Shown here piece after piece: positions 49,801-52,849 of a stretch of 64,000 nt of DNA. Within the stretch, counting starts at the first letter, position 1, and the number at the start of each line of letters is the position of its first letter. Made by a program: the position numbers and the translations under genes. The notes under the pieces are model-generated. The model was not told the DNA's origin and ran no database searches. It saw only the letters and a list, made by a program, of their open reading frames with translations. Source of the DNA: Blattamonas nauphoetae (Eukaryota; Preaxostyla; Oxymonadida); contig JARBJD010000001.1 in the NCBI GenBank assembly GCA_033064195.1, forward strand, positions 620,001 through 684,000, given 5' to 3'.

Positions 49801-50299
49801 CTTGAAAAGTCTGAGGATAGCTACGCTGTGGTGGAAAGGAATTGGGAGGGAGAGTTGGAAGAGGAATTGTTGTTGACGAGAAGAGCGACAGGTGGAGTTG
49901 TGTTTTCGTGAATGACGAAGTATCCAAGAGAATACGTTGCTCCTTTTCGGATTTGGTTGGCGAAAAAGACAGCGTTCTAGCCATTAGCGTCGATACAGGT
50001 CCATTTATAGCATATATAACAGTTTTCCAGCTCTGAGTCGTGAAGACAACAAGATCTTGGAGTGTTAAGCGATCTGAATCTTGAGAAGTATTGAGTATGA
50101 ACATAAGAAGTTTTTGGGCTGAGTGAAGAGCAAAAACATCTTGGGTTTGCGTCGTTGGTGGGTTAGGAGTGTATTGGATAGTGAGTCTCCTGGTTTTTCC
50201 GGTACAAAACAGCTCAAGTTGTTCAAGGAACTGATCTGGGATATCTGTTGGGGTCAATTGCCCAATGAGTGTGATCAATTCTTTCAGATACTTCTCCAT
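25859..50299 (-). CDS. Dynein-heavy-chain-like giant protein (8146 aa) with degenerate motor sites
   Basis: One uninterrupted frame. I start at Met 50299 (MEKYLKELITLIGQ); 42 further hydrophobic codons upstream are probably 5' leader. The layout is that of a dynein heavy chain. A long tail and linker come first. An AAA1-like start (IPYGNEFLGLSLSS, near residue 2990) has no Walker A, and Walker B DEFNR is replaced by SQINQ. AAA2 has an intact P-loop GPTGSGKSTLVNML (near 3725) and the 'HLIIETDSLSVLP' block. AAA3 has GRST in place of GKST; AAA4 is recognised only by its later helices (NNLRVIFWLEHQ). The stalk ends PSQLNWLKQLKKPPIFL, AAA5 has IPLIVIDPLYTASSWI (near 6530), and the C-terminal domain has FIVTGITLSGIAWDYE. 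It is almost twice normal length because of Ser/Pro/Asp-rich inserts. It may be an inert or structural dynein, perhaps related to DNHD1. Location in the axoneme is inferred. Confidence 0.7.
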   Translation of the reverse strand: MEKYLKELITLIGQLTPTDIPDQFLEQLELFCTGKTRRLTIQYTPNPPTTQTQDVFALHSAQKLLMFILNTSQDSDRLTLQDLVVFTTQSWKTVIYAINGPVSTLMARTLSFSPTKSEKEQRILLDTSSFTKTQLHLSLFSSTTIPLPTLPPNSFPPQRSYPQTFQEAFSIITHFNEAINQWNLILENIVALQPFQTETNSQTPLPSSIVVSPFVWLNYADSFPSIAPHTSEHLRKVHGQIIPDIQQLPPYWTKRFLRLQFLLNYTNDVHERMSTFISRFPSSVKTSNDDTIGETDSILNSIHSLGSSLRTSDHNLPQLVPFNKSKAEDYLSEAKVLSEFYNEILNEYFYDTEIPQLNTSRLRAFITTKFKSVKTSNPQNIREALLFFSIFLASCSNSSSIVGPVLSTFSKDKTTLQSLTLTRAEMEKKFRKSLPNRRGTVLDSLRIQPIAVAAKIKRSIDFNKEFIQLIKEFVVNENTAGLFEGYDPVYLSNAPQTRTIKTPTNLDSVSMVSSNSSSDSLQQKGSTQKKNTISDSFDDGEGTDQMDSTGALHSGPDGPKRSKSKTGADSTLIKKQRPSLFQTFLLPKSPLAHAFTMITECPTAFNNRFLSFLPFLEQMQAYGQVEFMSSQFHQKFYNRYITTYSHLLNFHRYLPIFDEDSFAKHLSAFNNRFASLDHLILSGMGMLIKNSTPIRSQFPLFSTKIYSLFPMRKSLQQSVISLMETEQQTYISMVSQFDHLLESADPLEMSSLSTKTRTSLKTTQDTAQPPSLKTMFTLRNLSPDVQKVFLAKQLFSVIKTRKIILEKTLPQINSDSSLQKHFQQISSSNEILETLTASTLRMVSTIQKRLHSSVRFLSSFFRNELVLTIVDPTTVTQRPASSNSTDKYHRMLLSLDKSLTRSIVPHRSSARSANAAQEDNYLNQFSIKNTQAYVSFGLKDVAININPRILASVIQVRQILANYHILIVPGMKAVHFPDELSTILAECNRFPNILDTFSQILRLRQKLYMEMHPRLVPLFSIEASIFELVLLKAAQSLKWSSPSLSTTVHTLMYYLERTESILKNSSLILSACDTLILETSRFRFFGHPDKFDLMILAEYTEEMKQQIQTSIMNLNQMSSYLQTLLELLFSTLAGDLNAFYILQIELTEYRRNEFQQRETTTLPINQDQSERDDGDDWKSNDITSHPLFLSFVSNDPLLHERYSHLAAASPLMPTLRHLYGVTSSQPVFTTEQLLNWKHNQAIGDDSRGFDTNEGDFDHNIFLFHPFFGDSKVFSDLKTAFHRLFLYYSQLFTEAVHHVVLESLKGLNRSFKPEVGKRLTSTDSLVAAVMIDTFFTVPKFSYSPTFVSVQKAVSLYITTLIEGLSEIPQWNDSELVKSWIIVRRSSHPHQSMSKYHTQTTSTLLFNKVQTAPFAEEVAPDEESVRSETSFQYPFDFAEIDDNPSNQSDISEYEDDDYIVPDDTNTHNRFSPEKRIALMNQKISLDILNELGYEISYDGQVTQVPETPYTIPGQMGMGPSDTPSNGMNMSLWDAISSSQSVLIQALEVISIIPSETEFIKATQERFSILSFLFQYNPSSLCDEMSYLKNKPFHQRDLPTFALPSSFELTPEADVPITSTTSKLRNTFWNGYRYVVVNRPIPPVDESPSTFIPDELPYTCPFDGKEFPSLVSVTNHIHAAHQNINQSEKQLAFASLQRHYISRSLERLQLWEQALGIAKMNNQKKIIEWAETNGMLVVQPEPEEDSDGVVAAIHDDDTAPISLTDMNLQGTALSVPSFLSQRESLLALPTHGLQGMASFSSMSSRASTVSANSQTHLPSRLSTFALANSSQPEQNVINAFSGMPVRSTQANSIMFAQGEYSLHKKKTYSNQPRTEKLVVNKPNEVSMRSVQFSPIPDQLVQVLQSIIEHMYLSESVVLSFDFAFESICEQLRHWQEIFCDRLKAEVNILLQFLEVELGFITQNISGTIETIDDLRKLQKAFEGFGDKSNSLELLLNECKLQVDVLLSTRDEEENKTVITSHKKCHDVYDAMLQRRRRYNQSLEYNKSHLSNALLRTQESFLSGLQWLIGDVKNALEILQDPAQDPKTQFKMASRYLVQVDDKIGTLADLNEDEQFLKMELTVSEQLFQLKPQLYYVKELYRLYIEFTEWKVVFRETLFEDIKLDEIEEKLNSYMSRLMMLEHSSPPHPMKLIIETEINKIVNLQTVFSLIDPKQMKPRHWRTVGENAHLSEFVINPYPTLGDILDSDLLEKKEVFIKCISQATGEARIETDLRLIETLWNREIFIEFESKGSHKLVDTDSCTRVIDEAESSLLALSQLATAQYSQCHLPRILNWSKKLAPLQNLAKLLISTQQSYWRLKGLFSSEEVSRSLPIDSKNFSILIRDWTQLMAKIKEQPLAVICLSQGEYVASALPQIHNNLMELNTTVVPYLRTVQEGYPRLYLLSEDNLISMISFTDKGDDLTDVIHKFYPNIVSLDFATSGNSQLFTKQDSQDNSEDDDSHEGSDAESHSHFSFEIQHHSDAESESNLSSSYRSVLPTERRSSAQSSWDVSSQDESQLDGIQKRIRHQSRQASAKSDSSDDEDDNFVIQLTNKNQKKPRNSHVSQISGISFTNTKQSSIVSTMSSSIDSQRASAVEDFVERGNAALTITGFGGLLNERVQFKTPLRFRPGKDYSSFFALFEREMKESVSGMLLHSLIDFVGVMCHPQNESEQVPSSRAPYDLMDNESIEHQEQSEDMIREKFEMLQKDPSENVNMVTLLAIHPSTLDWNLMDELRHLLILLSSSLITSNNESFAAFIETTPAQGLTFAINAFLSYQVYSILIEIYEQDWKDYLTTLDENKKPQPVHHKQSEPDDWLAVTIHLTQKLFRNITLMLQRFLWKEISALNRLKLEQLCFTVTSLLTYLEHLAASRFNVLVFMSMYMSFPFYHLSLTNISISMMNRIIGTHLNSGVPINRNLINQHNPLLPFSFAGSDKPPVTSQKDIDSIVGDQVIPYGNEFLGLSLSSLQCPAFFSYRTPYARKRDEASQYQRFTSLTHQRYSIVKTAASLQTPIVRSFHRPLSVVIKEFSVIPHDSGFYSNDGVSSAITPSAMQNSIQFPLFQYDNLIQSEELITELAYFSGQSLHVFHGIYDSTPAHALSRFISGIVGSGLWGLISQINQLPPSAVQNLANVLNTLRVARLNEQSHVTLSERIRCPISSSYGLFFSASESTHTTLPPTLRASFRPFNQGHNRYPSIIASQLIMNGFRFAFPLTETIINFIEAFANGTETHESQYTSTISFILKEGFHVFGKVLNRYFFSLLPAAYSAKAQNTGFSSFIKEELFRLSEMRVPTPPETPSSDDDTTLNMTYKIINEEGDTNVLVTALQHDYLIYIAEKLTLAHLLYIELKRVSQPDHHNLLESLIEIYFPQIAEYVLPLSDDEADEETPLLRLEEEYLASTQTEQSCEAKITSLALHLSAALIVPQSHQSSSSHHSSLLDSHSSTKLINPFVPVSTSRYVRFQLTHYASKTHISESHPLFLNANTFSNHIKRTDLKAMFSQTSFDQSLPMSASGKVSESWKTNPTRPGNSSTDAFLTSIFPDTRSASLSAGICLQPDEFLTAAPVFRRQKSIPKKKKEVIHKRHVTKLKKSKKTGQVEKNTQSRPEPLDIPLTGPDVEVIDWIRPHIAADLLTPGEIVKHFSIGNSDLLKQCYSSASLVLQLYRLMQNPFYLSPVNQHRMPQFSPVVVVGPTGSGKSTLVNMLANIQTLTGAPTRVIRLTANSFTLAQLLGTFSACDDTDLLSPFTSDPNTEIWSPGLIPLLLDELGAQYKTPEQQRAKLISQAKSRHRRFTKRADGIILPYDEVNNDQTQSDPMPAYETMDITHSQRDINPGYVNQSSGSISEDPSQPLLEESNHDEIFLVLDVTGGYTNVPDSLASELPAFDRPMSTELQHIPTKHPQTSHQAWANSMSYLLRDGTRLESALAEEFVRRSEKLTLFDSDSVSSSEQLFEMIVGIRYPYSFSDVIIQREMKRMEALKSANVFFRSDDDDKEESFGQSGWSPKQKPKAPHLADLREFTSLEMGSLMKHLETAFIQSHQLILPNLKSTSLHPRVHLIIETDSLSVLPQSVIRTVRPLYVPRALFKDQFEILSIRELHPEGFVGANIFNYIYRRISTNFIQVSHLLGEVTNKFMHSIYEELTYVAGLLTFWTIEATGWVQSFFKTQNVQQMPEPTKSGIGQTSSSMATSLMGAQGMYVNQSLQKANSRNEYHYKLLSYSTIENIISLYSTLIKLIITTMESRFASNRTRHKSIAPPIDQPTKLNGIGTDTEISTRIEMDDRRSIMARAAVYSVVWGLGGGLAIDPMFANPFSQFIINLTQYTPDSSALRNPSLDIQATPSDIIHEDVQNTAKYFRDESVPVVVAKETVFDYGVSFKTGEWFNINQYIETTRSIYKEIIQNKFEFTQQQEQILPKPVIRIDPNDNFDTDRITEKQFSTQLGTSSISEDRQHAPQLLPSPSTTAIPDVSPLYSVWQSYAPILHFITISIRTGRSTLLVYQNDFVIKQLLPLIPHIPFTMNDEGHKGGGRILLTDCLVTSQASPQVIWRQLNHAEQALRQELVQIKQTTSVADQQQFSRSGVRISSSDFQESKSSAFKTGSRPSTISDDSFGPNPFTRTSISSVGSNSDSIKPQPRTDQYKQISEEGQSAHNQTVGFFFFQLVPPISTSCFEIVRSLVESKQILSFDDSVKLKPASNNHFFFLTTHRSHVPSLSPRLMRHLVPCPIVEPNQETLLLFTISSFRLRLTDIYHTNHLVDLSLPLGTIDTRIGSFNDEHPQFQFESVLVMNTMDRLPSLLVVIYQLIHVSPRLDIQQYGEMKQKLLSFFPSFITFPVSEVVIISCIELFVSHLKMNPGRITHDFLIHTFHLSIMNTFGTRLTQAEFSNFDLLVLFLVSFLITGKPIDVQKLDQLITDLPLKDPNIALQLIYDALMYDESISRLIDPDHKAAGDGPTHFRTHFESSVTTASIMRTLQIMHVCCVVPRGFNPEILSHHVATQLKMKLLVAPFNSLNSFVSVIREAISQSIMDEPVLVSINLSLLNRLMKSYPNAVKQLSEMMIFDDLESTVLAPAGRANLGAHRQFDPNTFFFQRHAKHDNAMICDDPPASSQFESETVSRLLYSLLMTNSFLHNFFSNGEIETLFSEARRVGLTKTTDSRWLVNQVQNNLRVIFWLEHQPRADTVSSAMTVEMQTDRFLTRNRDRLIELVNALLRLKPYTSYDSSSERSAAHLQLPTNTDLVSPTSILSNLFPNTQFSSLTRSIFLNPSLKKAVKLEPFRFQKTPNWKEFMERERLMGSLTDTSPTTTYAASRNYEQYTGFLWILKICQVIKLAQPLLEHFVHASQVLQFPLTLRRTDVEIVKQLSEAEEDKLEHIVELADDLIPANLRTDVLPNDNFDNMLVEMRGESTRSRVLRRISGHNIPHPVFTNNEPRKELHHVQLQTFSAPQYGSRAIHRPSTHPGQLGDASYPHTPPRDSDSVMSESDSQASLLQTPRLMVENIPQLASSPNSVSLFVGTSTSQSPQLGVISPSSNLELRFTDIESQSLKPVSSQTSISRADSRPPHSPKHIRTPKLSSTANLPPSDQSKTPNRPRPTQSKVHSKPKSHLQKAPKQKLEAALVPMYATTPEDHPPEILPTPHPAMFIRFVPFYMLSTPTSSNTGGRNHVRRRRLQRQETRDFFQHLIEQKRSKPGDERRASVASRISTSTRKQSNTSQASDSKQRVKAKALASKPSALKDRPPLTPPHSPQHNPLVIGRPRPKQPSSPHSEMHSPRSLKSTPVPSGETVNVAEAVDMMPIQRKKFKGPAYLAILPDDPKYVKREKEWIKFFTTTNILDPTLFETQMKHVKWEPNKKSPFPQEHILLRDLADNDTERMHMCFAGFYMVVEEQLHVDESPSKTQFRNQHLTPTFLEKTIKITTDIYERRMDELVSNLKQLRAATESLSRLHLEQVGQLKYIQDMFSITDTTPQSLTALIDQVHDSCSICISLMIQVEEQQKTVNSMFKDVIGQRGFIADEIVEIKPRLISAHESLMKVQPSQLNWLKQLKKPPIFLRRIFDMVLITLHRPVNPVQIDKEDGIICDSYSESIKMFQTTDWIKQLIEFPRETLTGEQVELFQPYLTMKRYSLKTVQHVSGQLSGIFYFIDALVSYHAIASQHQESFTFLQNSLKSFKREVRILTQMTSELTEARDKLNNILKSIKQLTGVGIQEFLMERKNRKSDDKAQLNQLDRLLPPKFHTKLLMTWRENSLNIQRSIRTCRGDAMLSGAFIVLNSFIHPGQWPAVMQKWKRFLDAAEIPYSGTLSLFDQTQSFGFSSTSRFERVIQPSAPFDPDYEVTSRDTGKMPYRNYDIRADHDLKSVNSFYSQTDQDDSNHSSDSEKESRPNEEETPPPRELTEDDNDSISSHHMQMNGGQSDAAKKRQQDQRDIFQGGLDIRLLMSQSETNPFIRQFGELIPLQLRSVWATLSGPSNMMLQLVNGVPPDAHSLLAATIFSSLDSSIPLIVIDPLYTASSWITTILKRTNTPVFCSILDRSLIESALEAVITGSPLLVELHDVHHIIDEDGVIDLVSFLDSLALCCLGQASQTLTFAKHDYTVHPGFRLIIFIRSEFTLQESPDNQFVNSFCFENSIHINYSPFCHSDHSVRSQLTHGSIAPILLPQFMSEIHKLLRTGYQCENLLHHYSQDYLRLLPQMHSLRSQHYATTTLHVIERTEYSHKQLGIVLNRYLSLQNELNTLEPLVSFVADSRMALFTLFDMVTFTAGSTTNTDLMNHVFFEVYQLPSNTHFMATLSSILTHTSHLVKNTFMVQRNLSTGSLGTEDHNPISGATVFAEYIRDQMPLLYRLCLIIGKYLDDKPEDTNSIHLFRVMISILVRIDCYMFSHALISLIKPYQPDFIEPTMKMPLTDSFLMLVAINRSLGMMSMSQGQQESSKRVFVPFERMTLTDFMTSVYSHLRSYNFNAHQPHEIKFSSTASLANFQHQNIHIFESLDSFVQIYYDLPITFGTSLLLHPEHWLEWMNCDYPEQMSFPDNLDKSMSSLFRMLSIIFLAPTRTVQAVQHFTRGVLSFSMFPLPHDFLENFMIQSRPSSLATIVYSDPTIPRSLLYFDFTNVIPVTHLARGTVMSDLAALEARNGPKGHELLSVQAKKMQKFTQNISTDYSQQDHFFSLLINIFSVISPLKGTRAMLFSSISQKRDQPDIPTDVIFDIQRTYQAHSTLFDFVVVPPFTTTQNIVQNFTYPLQSGLGFRQSNKQHIERLANPLLETELTDGLAVVHGDISLMKRDIPVTIPDVPFISIPIPRDRPSLSFSFSFSSFHASSPYSTTFLVSPEMVHTNGYSFYGDMFSAPVDDLQYMQNTPHAPLPVSPTVENKTTRSPPRKRKQKAQAKQALEKRKKIKRSTSDDDAQHEQEDKRDRSIDMYLEPNFSERQYMNWQTFIYKHRTELMAAESVLSTNHFLRLFDSVPEPDPIFLPTSDDTHLVLLEMSQGQISSGIANLVAIFSPPYHTHSTFFWNLGTVISWLPEKSEVCPDIHCWGKMLFAATYLFALFKTRATQIMQANSVPQLIQDTDEYRKRTGYTHPDVLSPTLYCRVVTSMRHCTKRLRWGLNNPKTQSSTFNLIFQHLAWLNGITTLLAPVDVTVLTDWILHYFTPALLEDDFDFITGMTMSNPARKPLAPTFIDTLGHVSEMYFILPPELSGTSLKKLPVLKLVSAYQHFDIPSSFLHVTPTVTMMAHHLISRSFTHMAANFLLSERTAFNRYVRRSGAFSVLLEIQKMSPQFWGESVSTEESQTDPLMIPWLKRENETAFVLTTSFQSSILHELSIANHSLVTFSKRRNWKTPYHPRRVLNGELMSKFPFPDHVSQNVSLLLSWISQVNINHTPTPDLPNVIDLSTLFYPKQFLSLVLTTLLKEEKRNHSPRGCYLTMSFLGRNPELPLDESLIDNGSFIVTGITLSGIAWDYEQKKFFSTKTGVDVPKTLTTNPLIRIALHTVPEELRAPSEGLHEFLPSSPPSSLVHSRLFSEYFTTLQTLFATPITTIPQEKTEKKMDVEQTSKDEAPTLSRPNPPYHLLPLFSSTSGTDVVWTFLEPWSSFSQLSNSGVRLHLKHQPLTTIPFQLASSMYTPK

Positions 50300-50418
50300 T
50301 GAGACGGATGATGGCAAAACAAATCTTAAGGGAATTTCGAGAGAAATGTGTCTGTAGAGAAGTGTGATGTAACAAAAGATGTTTATGAAATGAAGAAAAT
50401 GAAAAATAATCAAAACGA

Positions 50419-51259
50419 TCAACATTGTCCGGTTTTCTTCATCATCCTCAAAAAATCTGGTAAATTAATCCGTTGCTGTTCGAGCGGAATCTTTCCTTGC
50501 ATAACAAGGACTTGTGTTTCCTTCGGAAGAGTTTGAAAGACCATTTCCTGCAGTTCTTCGTCTGTCATCCGTTGCGTTCCTCGCTTTAGACCAAGTCGCT
50601 CCTCTGCGACAATTCGGAGTTCATCTACGCCCAACCCTCGATCTTCTCCAGTTTGAGGGTTGATTCCACCCATTTCATGATATGCTTTGTACAACTCCTG
50701 AATTCACATGAAGAGTTTTTGAAGTTGAAATACATACCCGCTCAGGCGGTGGTGTTCCCTAGAAAAGACAGAAACTGAAAAAAATCAAACCATCATTTCT
50801 GTGACGATATCGAGAAAGGTATTAAAATCAAGAAGAGTATTCTGGACCGAGATGAAGAAAAAATGCTTCACACATCATCAATAATGACATCTGAGCGTTC
50901 CTTCTGAAGTAATTTCCGAATATCTGCCTTTTTTGGTTGAAAGCCAAGAACAGTAAGCGTGACTGAGATGAGATGATATTCGAAGAGGAACACAACCTTT
51001 CAGAGCAGTGAAAGCATTCACACTTCCGGATCCATCTGGTAAAAAATTAGTAAAAGAAGAGGTATTGTCACATACCCGTGTCAAAACAATCAAACGCCTT
51101 TCGTATTTCCTACAAAAGATGATGTATTTTGGAGACACACTTCCCTCTGAAGTTCCGTGACCTGCTGCCGCCCTCCTTCTACAAAGAAACAACAGAAATA
51201 GTACCAAGTAAAGTCAAACTTGAACCACTCTGTGTGGCGCGTGTTTTCGTACTTGCCAT
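50419..51259 (-). CDS. Divergent centrin (EF-hand basal-body protein), 7 exons, 179 aa
   Basis: Exons 51259-51220, 51178-51141, 51109-51076, 51035-50997, 50962-50874, 50758-50738 and 50697-50419 join in frame through introns of 31 to 115 nt. The product reads REEIRKAFDCFDTDGSGS, then ALKVTLTVLGFQPKKADIRK, matching the centrin block 'EIREAFDLFDTDGSG..LKVAMRALGFEPKKEEIKK', and ends MTDEELQEM..FLRMMKKTGQC, like 'MTDEELQEMIDEAD..FFRIMKKT'. Centrins are contractile calcium-binding proteins of basal bodies. Here the first EF loop lacks the final Glu, the second EF hand is replaced by a short linker (IDDGTPPPER), and loops 3 and 4 carry insertions, so calcium binding is doubtful. Family identity is firm. 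Confidence 0.85.
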
Positions 51260-51294
51260 TTGAGCAACCCACATGAAACAATTTCTGGACACCA
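51260..51294. promoter_or_regulatory. Shared divergent promoter region, 35 bp between start codons
   Basis: The start codons of centrin (minus) and CK2 alpha (plus) are only 35 bp apart, so the core promoters and leaders must overlap or lie inside the opposite first exon. No TATA-like word is evident. Confidence 0.5.
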
Positions 51295-52699
51295 ATGCTC
51301 TCAACCCAGCCTTGGAAGATAGCAAAATGGAGATCATCTGTTGCACGTGTTCATGCAGATGCTCTAAAACAATTTCCTGACGATTTTTCGGACCCTGAAT
51401 CGACACACATCGTACCAAAGTCTGTTCTCTCCCACTATCTCGAATATCCTCTCATCTGAACTGTCTCTGGATTATTTCTCTCGTAGTCAGTGTGAGCCAT
51501 ACGAACTAATCAAGAAGATCGGACACGGTAAATTTGGGGAGGTTTTTGAAGGGATTGACGTAAGAAATGGAAGAATGTGTGCGATCAAAGTCCTTCGGCC
51601 GATCAGAAAGAAGAAATTGCAACGAGAAGTGAAAATTCTCAGTTGTCTCGATCAAGGACCGAATATTGTCACACTCTTTGATATTGTACGCGATCCGGAG
51701 AGCAAAATGTTTGGATTTATCTTTGAAGAAGTCGACAACGACGATTTCCGAGAATTATATCCGAAGTTGCAGCTTCATGAAATCAAGTATTATTTCTACC
51801 AAATACTGAAGTCATTGGGGTATGCTCACTCGAGAGGAATAATGCACAGAGATATCAAACCTCACAATATAATGATTGATCATTCCCAGCATGTATGTAC
51901 ATTTGACTTTATTTTAGGTTCGTAGAAACTCAGGGTTATTGATTGGGGTCTGGCAGAGTTCTATCGTCCAGGAACAGAATACAATGTCCGAGTGGCTTCT
52001 CGTCACTACAAAGGGCCAGAACTACTCACTAATCTGCGGTGTTATGATTACTCGTTAGATATTTGGTCATTAGGTTGTGTTTTAGCGGCAATCATCTTCA
52101 AACGGATGCCATTCTTCCGAGGAAAGGATGATGATGACCAACTTGTGAAAATAACACAAGTGTTGGGATCAGATTCTCTTTTTCAATATCTCAGAAAATA
52201 CGAACTGGTTGTTCCACAGCCAGAGACGCTTCAAAATTATCCACAACGGAGTTGGGATTCATTCATCCCAGAAGCTTCTGCAGAACTATGCACACCAGAA
52301 GTGATTGACCTGATTGATCGTATGCTCAGGTTTGACCACCAAGAAAGAATAAGTTGTCAAGAAGCGATGGATCATCCCTTTTTTGCAGACGTCGTCTCAC
52401 ACGACAATATCAACGTCTCCAGCGGGAGAGAAGTATCTCCTCTCGTTGCTCTAGCCGCACTTGAAGTTGAACAGAAGGGTGCTGAAAATGAGCACGCAAA
52501 ACACGATTTTACAGTCGAGATGGATTATCTGGATTGGTTTGAGTATACACAAAGAACCACTCGGGAAATTCCGCTTTCAGAGTTGGTTAAACAATTTGGA
52601 GTTGATGAAGAGAGTGACGAGGATGGAAATGGACTTCATGATCGAGTGTTTGGGTTGATGAGTGGAGATTTGGCTGATGTCTCGGAGAACGAGAAATGA
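51295..52699 (+). CDS. CSNK2A: Casein kinase 2 catalytic (alpha) subunit, 3 exons, 434 aa
   Basis: Exons 51295-51419, 51487-51892 and 51926-52699; introns of 67 and 33 nt. The kinase features are a Gly loop IGHGKFGEVFEG, the ATP-binding Lys in CAIKVLRP, the CK2-specific basic stretch RPIRKKKLQREVKIL, catalytic HRDIKPHNIMIDH, the DWG variant of the magnesium loop (VIDWGLAEFYRPG) and RVASRHYKGPELL. CK2 is a constitutively active Ser/Thr kinase that prefers acidic sites and acts in nucleus, cytosol and cilia. The N terminus keeps the CK2 segment that packs on the activation loop (ARVHADALKQFPDDF). The C-terminal tail is about 90 residues longer than in short plant enzymes and is acidic. Start chosen at MLSTQPWKIAK, the first Met in frame with exon 1. 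Confidence 0.9.
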
Positions 52700-52849
52700 G
52701 GCGAATAGATACTTGGAGAGTGTTCCTGAAGACTTTTTTGGGCTTTTCACATTGATATGCACATAATTGAAAGGACCAGTCTTTTTTCCTAATGTTGTGG
52801 GCATATCTGATCTCACGGTCTGGATCCCAGGACACACGACACAGATACT

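Noticed and set aside
50300-50425. 42 hydrophobic codons upstream of the dynein-like Met, which could be read as a signal anchor
   Set aside because: The stretch is AT-rich leader between the gene and centrin's last exon. Dyneins have no signal anchor, and MEKYLKELITL is a better start.
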